The notes under the pieces were generated by a model. That model ran no database searches. It was given only the letters and a program-made list of their open reading frames with translations, and was not told where the DNA came from. Both the position numbers and the translations under genes were made by a program. DNA of 64,000 bases from Papio anubis (taxonomy: Eukaryota > Chordata > Mammalia > Primates > Cercopithecidae): assembly GCF_008728515.1 (NCBI RefSeq), contig NC_044986.1, positions 111,216,313 to 111,280,312 of the forward strand, in the 5' to 3' direction. Below, in pieces: positions 56,815-64,000 of this stretch; position 1 is the first letter of the stretch; each line of letters starts with the position of its first letter.

Positions 56815-56970
56815 GACACGGAGAAGGCCCGAACTCTAGTCTTAGTTCTGCACCAGTAAAATCTCAGAACTGTCCTATCACCTCTTTGAGTATCTTGTTT
56901 CCCCATCTATAGAAATGGGAATAAAAATTTAGACTCTTCCCACCTCTCAAGGTTGTTGAGGGTCAAAAAC
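56815..56970 (+). repeat. MIR
   Basis: CGAACTCTAGTCTTAGTTCT, TTTGAGTATCTTGTTTCCCC and GGTTGTTGAGGGTCAAAAAC. Confidence 0.7.
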
Positions 56971-57107
56971 GATCATGACTGTGCAACATGAAGAGGCACA
57001 CTCGAAGCCAAATTAGCATTCCTAATAATGTTGTTCATCAACCGCAATGAACAGAACCAGCATTGCCACAAAAGGCTGTACTACCTCTCCATGTCTTGCA
57101 TAACCTA

Positions 57108-57220
57108 TTTCACAAAGGCCAGGCAGATTATAGAGATACATTTCTTCTATAGAAGAGTGGAGGGAAAACCAATTAGACTTCCAGTTACCCTTGGATGCCA
57201 GCCTCATCTGGAAGATGGTC
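57108..57220 (+). repeat. Unassigned 110-bp repeat, copy 1
   Basis: It matches 59828-59938 in direct orientation: TTTCAYAAARGCC, AGATTATA, TTCTTCTATRGAAG, GTTACCCTTGGATGCCAG-like and CTCATCYGGAA. Confidence 0.7.
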
Positions 57221-57305
57221 TCATCTTCAGTTGGTTGATGCATTCTTCCTACTGCTCACCTAATTCATGCTGTTATTGACTCTGCTGTGAGGTTGGAGAT
57301 TCAAA

Positions 57306-57659
57306 TTCCTTTCCTTCCTTCTTTCCTTCCTTCCTTCCTCCCTCCTTCCCTCTCTCTGTTTCCTTCCTCCTTCTCTCCAATCCTCCCTCCCTCCTTCCCT
57401 TCCTTCCTCCTTCCTTCCTCCCTCCCTCCCTCCCTTCCTTCCTTCCTTCCTTCTTTCTTCCCTCCCTTTCCTTTCCTTTCTTTCCCTCCTTCCTTCCTTC
57501 TTTCTTCCCTCCCTTTCCTTTCCTTTCTTTCCCTCCTTCCTTCCTTTTATTTCTTTCCTCCCTTCCTTCCTTCCCTTCCTTCCTTCCTTCTTCTTTCTCT
57601 CTCTCTCTTTTCTTTTCTTTTCTTTTCTTTTCTTTTCTTTTCTTTTCTTTTCTTTTCTT
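57306..57659. repeat. 350-bp polypyrimidine tract (TTCC)n/(TTTTC)n
   Basis: The + strand is almost purely C/T: (CCTT)n, then (TTTTC)n. The - strand is therefore (GGAA)n-rich. It leads into the tail of the Alu at 57660. The 124-codon + and 154-codon - frames here are compositional artefacts. Confidence 0.97.
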
Positions 57660-57947
57660 GAGTCTCACTCTGTTGCCCAGGCTGGATTGCCAAGGTTGGA
57701 GTGCAGTGGTGCAATCTTGGCTCACTGCAACCTCCACCTCCCAGGTTTCAACTATTCTCCTGCCTCAGCCTCTGGAGTAGCTGGGACTACAGGTGTGTGC
57801 CACCACATTCAGCTAATTTTTGTATTTTTAGTAGAGACAGGGTTTCACCATGTTGGCCAGGCTGCTCTTGAACTCCTGACCTCAAGTGATCTGCCCGCCT
57901 TGGCCTCCCAAAGTGCTGGGATTACAGGCGTGAGCCACGATGCCCGG
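57660..57947 (-). mobile_element. Alu (antisense)
   Basis: GAGTCTCACTCTGTTGCCCA to CGTGAGCCACGATGCCCGG, with a small local duplication (GGCTGGATTGCCAAGGTTGG) near its 3' end. Confidence 0.94.
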
Positions 57948-58166
57948 TGAGATTCAAATATATTTCTTCTCTTGGACCTCCCAGGAACCAAGAACCAAAA
58001 CATGACCTTTTGTTAGCTAAAAAGTTTCCTCCAAATTCATAAAACCCATATTCCAGAAGATTTCTCTGGGCTGTAAGCAGAATCTGCATCAGCATTAAAG
58101 AAAGATACAGTGGTGCATTCCAGTTGTTCAGCTGTCTGTTTTCTGAGACAGTTGAGAGGGTGTGGT

Positions 58167-58734
58167 GGTTAATATTAGGTGTCAACTTGATTGGATTCAG
58201 GAATGCCTAGATGGCTGGTGAAGCATTGCTCTTGGGTGTGTCTGGGAGGGGGTTGCCAAAGGAGACTGACATTTGAGTCTGCAGACTAGGAGAGGCAGAC
58301 CCACCCTTGAGGTCTGTGGACACCATCCAATCGGCTGGCAGTGTGGCTAGAACAAAGCAGGTGGACGATTGGGGAGAAGAAGCTTGCTGAGTCTCTCACG
58401 CTCTCTCTTTTCCTGGGCCCGGATGTTTGCTTCCCCTCCTCTTGCCCTTGGACATCAGACTCCAGGTTCTTCAGCCTTTGGACTCTGGATCTTGCTCCAG
58501 TGGCCTCCCAGGGGCTCTCAGGCTTAGGGCTGCACTGTCCGCTTCCCTGGTTTTGAGGCTGTCAAACCTGGACTGAGCCATGCTACTGGCTTCTCTCTTC
58601 CCCCAGCTTGCTGATGTCCTATTGGGAGACCTCACCTTGCAATCCTGTGAGGCAGTTCTCCCTAGTACACTCCCTTTTACACACACACAGATCTGATTGA
58701 TTACGTCCTCTAGAGAGCCCTAACTGATACAGAG
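58167..58734 (+). mobile_element. MLT2 (ERV-L) LTR, sense
   Basis: It opens TGGTTAATATTAGGTGTCAA, includes CACCATCCAATCGGCTGGCA, and closes AGAGAGCCCTAACTGATACA, the canonical MLT2 ends. It is a solo LTR. Confidence 0.87.
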
Positions 58735-58829
58735 GGGCTTTGGCTGGGTTTTCTGAGCTGTTGTTTGGGCCTAAGCCAGGACTTCAGAACAAACCACATG
58801 CTTGCTACCTTACCCAAGGCATCTCAATA

Positions 58830-59305
58830 TTAATAACTCTGCTTTGTTGGGTGCTTGCCATGTACAAGTCACTTTAATTTTTAGTTTTTATTTTTGAGAC
58901 AGAGTCTCATTCTGACCCCCAGGCTGGAGTGCAGTGGCGCTATCTCGGCTCACTGCAACCTCTACCTCCCGGGTTACAGAGATTCTCCTGCCTCAGCCTC
59001 CGAGTAGCTGGGGTTACAGGTGCTCGCCACCACGCCCAGATTATTTTTGCATTTTTAGTAGAGATGGGGTTTCACCATGTTGGCCAAGTTGGTCTCGAAC
59101 TCCTGACCTCAGGTGATCAACCCACGTTGGCCTCCCAAAGTTCTGGGATTACAAGCATGCACCACTGCGCCTGGCACAAGTCATTTTAAATGGTTGACTC
59201 TCAAAAGTCTCTGCACAGTGACAATATCATCCCCATTTTACAGATGTGGAACCAGGAGAGGTTAAATGATGTGCTTGAGGAGGAGCCAAGATTCAAACCC
59301 GCAAT
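58830..59305 (-). repeat. MIR (antisense), split by Alu
   Basis: Left part TGCTTGCCATGTACAAGTCA. Right part (from 59178) CCCCATTTTACAGATGTGGA and AGCCAAGATTCAAACCCGCA. An Alu lies between them. Confidence 0.75.
58882..59176 (-). mobile_element. Alu (full-length, antisense)
   Basis: TTTTTATTTTTGAGACAGAG to CACCACTGCGCCTGGC, inserted in the MIR. ACAAGTCAYTTTAA duplications flank it. Confidence 0.94.
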
Positions 59306-59795
59306 CACTTGACATCAGATCAAGTACTCTCCCCAGCCTACCCCACCACTCCTTGGCACCATGGTGGCCATTTCCTTACTGTTACTTTTGTCCAGCTTGC
59401 TCTCTATGAGCCAGACGTAGGAACTCACTTCTCATAAGTAGCCTGTGATGGAAGTATCAGCGTGTTACTTCTGAAAAGCATGACGACCTTCTCCTTGCAC
59501 CCTCTCTTGGGTTACTTGCTCTGGGGGAAGCCAGCTGCCGTATCATGAGGACACTCAAGCAGCTCTGTGGGGAGGCCCATATGGCAAGGGACTGGGCCTC
59601 CTGCCAACAGCTGGTGAGGAGCCACCCTCTGAAGGAGTCATCTTAGAAATGGATCCCACAACCCAGTGGAGTCTTCAGATGACTGTGATCCTGGCCAACA
59701 TCTTGGCCATAACCTCAGGATAGGCCCCAAGAGCTAGAACCACCCAACTAAGTGCTGAGTGACCTAAGAAATGTTTATGGTTGTTTTAAGCCAAT

Positions 59796-60523
59796 ATATT
59801 AGGGCTCTCCAGAGAAATAGATATATTTCATAAAAGCCGAGTAGATTATAAATAGAGGTGCTCTTCTTCTATGGAAGGGTGGATGGAAACCCAACAGGTC
59901 TTTTACTTACCCTGGATGCCAGTCTCATCCGGAATATCTATAGAAGTATATGTTCTATATATCTATTTCTCTGGAAACTCCTATGTCTATGTACATGTAG
60001 ATTTATATGGGGGGGATTTATTATGGAAATTGGCTCACATGATTGTGGAGGCCAAGAAATCCCACAATTTGCACCTGCAGGCTGGAGAACCAGGAAAGAT
60101 GGTATGATTTGGTCAGAGTCCAAAGGCCTGAGAATCATGGAAGCCAGTGGTATAACCCCCATTCCAAGGCCAAGGGCTTGAGAACACCAGGAGGTTGGGA
60201 GGCCCTAGTGGTGTCAATCCTGGAGTACAAAGGCCAGGGAACAAGGGGTGCTGATGTCCAAGGGCAGGAGAAGATGGATGTCCCGGCTCAAGAAGAGCGA
60301 GTGATTTCCCCCTTCCTCCACCTTTCTGTTCTATTCACACCCTCAATAGATTGGGTGGTGCCCACCTATGCTGGGGAGGACAGGTCTTCTTTACTTGGTC
60401 TCCTAATTAATATGCTAATCTCTTCCAGAGATGCCCTCACAGACATGCCCAGAAATCATGTTTCACCAACTATCTGGGCATCTCTTAGCCTAGTCAACTT
60501 GACACAAAAAATTAACCATCACA
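59796..60523 (-). mobile_element. MLT2 (ERV-L) LTR, antisense, with an insert
   Basis: ATTAGGGCTCTCCAGAGAAA to GTCAACTTGACACAAAAAAT is the reverse of an MLT2 LTR: GGATTTATTATGGAAATTGG, GATTGGGTGGTGCCCACC and ACTATCTGGGCATCTCTTAG. Its first 25 bp are separated from the rest by the palindrome-flanked block at 59809-59974. Confidence 0.87.
59809..59974. repeat. Block bounded by a perfect 18-bp inverted repeat
   Basis: CCAGAGAAATAGATATAT at 59809-59826 is exactly complementary to ATATATCTATTTCTCTGG at 59957-59974. The enclosed 130 bp includes copy 2 of the unassigned repeat also found at 57108. Confidence 0.95.
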
Positions 60524-60544
60524 GCTACTGCGTTTTGGGGTAAT

Positions 60545-61130
60545 CTACTATATAATGATAGATAACTAATACAAACTCCTAAGTTGGTCTAATTTTCTTG
60601 TATTTTTCTATCTTACTAATCTTTCTGTGTCTTTTTGTTTTATATCCTGATAGATTCCTTTGATTGTATATCTTCCAGCCTCTTTTAATTTTGCTGATCA
60701 TATTTTTAATTTCCAAAGAAAGGTTCTTTCTTGAGCTCTGAAGTTTTTTTTTTTCAATTTTTATTTATTTATTTATTTTCACATCAACTATCCTTGTTTG
60801 AGGGATCTTCTCCTTCCTCCCTGAAGATGCCAATGAGTCTTTGATATTTCCCTCACTCTTTGTATTCTCTGATTTTCTGAGTTACTTGTTTCCTTTTCTG
60901 TCTTGTGTTGGAAGTTGTCCTTGAGTATTGGCTGATCCCTACTTGTCCATTTATATTTGGAAGAAAGGGGGTCGGAGACTCTCTTTGTGTGGCCTGGAGT
61001 TTGCCCATTAGTGACTTTACTACAGGACCATGGGTGGACCACCTGCTTCTTATGTCAACATCCAAATATCAATATTTGGTGGTCTCTGAAGAAGGATCCT
61101 CTAGTCTCCTGCCTTGAGGATAAACCTGGC
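60545..61130. other. AT-rich sequence, unassigned
   Basis: T-rich on the + strand (ATTTTTATTTATTTATTTAT near 60759). It may include an old repeat that I cannot name. Confidence 0.4.
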
Positions 61131-61149
61131 TATATATATATATATATAT
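61131..61149. repeat. (TA)n microsatellite
   Basis: TATATATATATATATATA. Confidence 0.95.
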
Positions 61150-61280
61150 GTAAGTGTAGTGGGTATAAAAATTAATGCAACACTACTCAGATGAACCAAA
61201 AAATGTAATTTGTCTTCCATCACTGATCTAATCTTTCTTCTCTGGCCTGTCACTATTTTGAGAAGAAAATAAAAATTCTT

Positions 61281-61580
61281 GGCCGGGCGCGGTGGCTCAA
61301 GCCTGTAATCCCAGCACTTCCCCTGGGGAGCCTGCGCTGGGTGGATCACGGTGTCAGGAGATTCGGCGACCATCTGGCTAACATGGTGAAACCCCGGCCT
61401 CTGTATTTAAAAATGGGCGCGCCAGCCGGGCGCAGGTGCATGGCCTGCAGGTCCCAGCCACCGGAGGCTGAGGCAGGAGAAGGCGTGAACCCGGGGAGGC
61501 GGAGCTCTTGCAGTGAGCCGAGATCGCCACTGCACTCCAGCCTGGCGACATGAAGCGACTGCCTCAAAAAAAAAAAAAAA
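61281..61580 (+). mobile_element. AluYR-type with heavily altered body
   Basis: The first 38 bp are a perfect young AluYR head (GGCCGGGCGCGGTGGCTCAA). The body then carries many small indels and swaps, for example CACTTCCCCTGGGGAGCCTG in place of CACTTTGGGAGGCCGAGG, and TTAAAAATGGGCGCGCC where the linker should be. A perfect 16-bp duplication GAAAATAAAAATTCTT (61265-61280 and 61581-61596) flanks it. Confidence 0.9.
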
Positions 61581-61599
61581 GAAAATAAAAATTCTTTCA

Positions 61600-62140
61600 G
61601 TGTTTTCCAGGTGAAGTCATCCCTTTTGGGACAGTTTCTTTGGACGAATGCTCAGTTGTTCAGGTTTCCTTTCCCTCCCTCAGCTCCTCCCTAAGATTGA
61701 GTCTGGATTTACAATGGGGCGGTGGTGTTGATTAAAGTCTTCGGGTAGGTGTGCCGCCATCTTTACCCTCGTTGCCTGCTAATGAAGGGAGCAGGTAGGT
61801 CTGGATTTGTCCCGGGCCTGCTGTCTACTGAGGTGTGGCAGCATCTTAGGGCCTTTTGAGCCTGTTGGTGATTCCTACTACTGAATGTCATGGTTCCAAC
61901 CATTTGCATCTTATTTTCAAGTCCTGGCACACTGTCGCCTCTGTGTCCTGAGCCAAGGCCTCTGCCAGTCCACCAATCCTCTGTGCCCACACCGAGACAC
62001 AGGGAGACTTGTAAAGTCCCTGAGCTAACAGAGGCTGTGGGGGTCCAGGAACATGACCTGGGGGTCCAGGAACATGGCCAGCCCTCTCCTACCAGCAATG
62101 CTACTCCAACCCTAGGTTGGATGAGGCTAAATAAGAACCT
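61600..62140. other. Single-copy sequence
   Basis: A short tandem duplication GGGGTCCAGGAACATG occurs twice near 62039-62080. Otherwise nothing recognised. Confidence 0.5.
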
Positions 62141-62142
62141 TC

Positions 62143-62965
62143 TCCTAGATTTTTTTTTTAACTTTTATTTTAGACTCAGGGGTATATATACAGATTTGTT
62201 ATGCAGGTGAATTGTGTGTCACAGAACTTTGGTGTACAGACTACTCTGTCATCTTAGGTAATAAGTCTAGTACCCGATAGGTAGTTTTTTTTATCCTCAC
62301 CCTCCTCCCACCCTCCACCCTCAAGCAGGCCCTAGTATCTCTTTTTCCCTTCTTTGTGTCCATATGTACTCAGTGTTTAGCTCTGACTTATAAGTAAGAA
62401 CACGCGGTATTTCGTTTTCTATTTCTGTGTTTTTTTTTTTGTTTTTTTTTTTTTTTAGACGGAGTCTCACTCTGTCGCCCAGGCTGGAGTGCAGTGGCCG
62501 GATCTCAGCTCACTGCAAGCTCCGCCTCCTGGGTTTAGGCCATTCTCCTGCCTCAGCCTCCCGAGTGGCTGGGACTACAGGCGCCCGCCACCTCGCCCGG
62601 CTAGTTTTTTTGTATTTTTTAGTAGAGACGGGGTTTCACCAGGTTAGCCAGGATGGTCTCGATCTCCTGACCTCGTGATCCGCCCGTCTCAGCCTCCCAA
62701 AGTGCTGGGATTACAGGCTTGAGCCACCGCGCCCGGCCTCTATTTCTGTGTTAATTCACGTAGAATAATGACCTCCAGCTCCATCCATGTTGCTGCAAAG
62801 AACATGACCTTATTCTTTATTATGGCTGCATAGTATCCATGGTGTATATGTACCACATTTTCCTAATCCAGTCTACTCTTGATGGGCATTTAGGCTTATT
62901 TCATGTCTTTGCTATTGTGAATAGTGCTGCAATGAACATACATGTACATATGTCTGTTTTTTTCA
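62143..62965 (-). mobile_element. L1P 3' end (antisense), split by AluYR
   Basis: TTTTAGACTCAGGGGTATAT, GTAATAAGTCTAGTACCCGA and ACTTATAAGTAAGAACACGC lie left of the Alu. GACCTCCAGCTCCATCCATG and GCTGCAATGAACATACATGT lie right of it. Confidence 0.9.
62432..62739 (-). mobile_element. AluYR (full-length, antisense, young)
   Basis: Antisense copy with AGTGGCCGGATCTCAGCTCA, CGCCACCTCGCCCGGCTAGT and GGCTTGAGCCACCGCGCCCG. Perfect CTATTTCTGTGTT duplications (62419-62431 and 62740-62752). Confidence 0.96.
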
Positions 62966-62969
62966 AGGT

Positions 62970-64000
62970 TGACATGTGGCTGTGTTTCAGATGACATCAA
63001 ATTAGGATTTTCTTTTCCTGGATGTTTGCAGGAGCTGACAAGCTAGGAAATCATGAACACTGATGTTTTCCTTCCTCTCAATTAACTTAACTCTGTCTGT
63101 TCCAGAATTTCGGTGCAGAATAGGGAAAAGAGAACACCAGTGCCTATTTCTTCCTCAGCTCAGTTTTCCGCTCTTTCTCCCTCATGCCAATTCTTCCTGC
63201 TCAAAGACTGTCCCTGGGTCACAGATTCCTCTATGTCTTGATGACATTCCCTCTCCTTGAATCTTGGGCCACAATGGTGAATGGTTACAGGGAACTTTGT
63301 GTTTGAGGTGTAGTCACTTGTGAAATATATTCAGAATGTTTTCATGTAACATTATTCATGCTGTAATATGAACGTTCTAGATAAAGCTTTGCTGGCATTT
63401 ATGGAATTGCTGGGTCAAGGTTGATGAACAATATGGAGGCTTTTGATGCATATTGTCCATTGTTGAGTGAGGTAACATAATAACCTATTATCCTCCATTA
63501 CAACAATGTGGTTTACTTAATCTGATTAGCCAGAGAGCGGGAGGATTTGAGTGTGATTCTAAACCTGTACAGTAGAGCAAATCGTATCAGGGAGTTCAGT
63601 CCTGGGAGAGGGGAGGGGAGGAGCAGGGTCACCCTGAGGGCTCAGTAACTAAGGACTGGGCTGCAGCAGAAACCTGGAGTGTAGGAAGAGGGTCCAGGAA
63701 GGAACCAAGAAGCCCTAAAGTGAAAAGTGGGCACACTTTAATCTCAGTCACCATCAAGAAAATTGCTAGAAACTAGAGCCCAAGGCCAATGTGAATTTTG
63801 AACTCGTGTTCTAAAACAAGGCCCTTCCTGGGTAATTCCAAGAAAAGGAAATTTAAGAAACAAAGAAATAAAAAACAACCTGAACTTCTGACCATGTTGT
63901 TTTTTTAAACCTTTTCCCAGCAATGGTTTGTAAGTCATTAAGGCTTAGACTACTGCATCAAAGCTCTTGGCTTCTATTCATTTATCCCAATTTCTTTTTT
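62970..64000. other. Single-copy sequence
   Basis: No repeat family or supported exon. G-rich purine patch at 63605-63625. Confidence 0.5.

Noticed and set aside
57273..57737. Lys/Glu/Arg-rich 154-codon frame on the - strand and Pro/Ser/Phe-rich frame on the + strand
   Set aside because: Direct translation of the polypyrimidine tract and an adjoining Alu.
1..64000. tRNA, 5S, U6, Y RNA and similar small RNA genes
   Set aside because: No recognisable copy was noticed on reading both strands; the only Pol III-derived sequences seen are Alus and MIRs.

Overview
This window is primate nuclear DNA, most likely from an Old World monkey. It is dominated by Alu and L1 elements, with older L2, MIR, MLT1, MLT2, MER1, MER5 and Tigger-type relics. 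The lineage call rests on the youngest Alus (18.4, 34.7, 45.2, 61.3 and 62.4 kb). They share a 'GGCTCAAGCCTGTAATCCC' head, a 'CTAGCCRGGCGAGGTG' middle and a 'GAGATCCGGCCACTGCACT' right arm, which I recall as marks of the cercopithecid AluYR subfamilies. No genus can be named.

No complete protein-coding gene is visible. The best coding candidates are two exon pairs. One is on the + strand (about 124-461 and 1313-1477): both join in phase 0, and the second ends in a stop, so this may be the 3' end of a gene entering from the left. The other is on the - strand (20356-20444, then 20051-20222): the joint is again phase 0 across a 133-bp intron with GT/AG borders. I do not recognise either product. 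The one gene-derived sequence I can name is a full-length processed RPSA (ribosomal protein SA/laminin receptor) pseudogene at 51.66-52.70 kb. It has two in-frame nonsense codons, no frameshift and an 11-bp target-site duplication.

Layout: 0-2 kb, candidate terminal exons. 2-8 kb, Alus and L1 in antisense. 8-11 kb, mostly single-copy. 11-19 kb, dense Alus, an MLT2 LTR split by L2/L1 sequence, and a diverged local duplication (14.4 and 18.2 kb). 19-27 kb, single-copy sequence with the - strand exon pair and an Alu cluster at 24-25 kb. 27.4-31.1 kb, an L2 holding an L1 that has lost its reverse-transcriptase region. 31-41 kb, Alus, old repeats in inverted arrangement, a solo LTR12 (ERV9) LTR and two copies of a DNA transposon. 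42.2-42.7 kb, an AT-rich minisatellite. 43-46 kb, a four-deep nest (L2, MER5A, L1P, AluYR). 48-50 kb, an intact MER1, a trimeric Alu and an MLT1 LTR. 51-55 kb, an L1M split by the RPSA pseudogene, then a younger L1 3' end. 57-61 kb, a 350-bp polypyrimidine tract, two inverted MLT2 LTRs and an unassigned 110-bp repeat. 61-64 kb, an aberrant AluYR, an L1P fragment with an AluYR in it, and single-copy sequence.

Nothing here looks like a new enzymatic or defence system. The points most worth checking are the two unidentified exon pairs, the unassigned repeats that occur twice, the palindrome-flanked block at 59.8 kb, and the AluYR at 61.3 kb whose body is scrambled between perfect target-site duplications.
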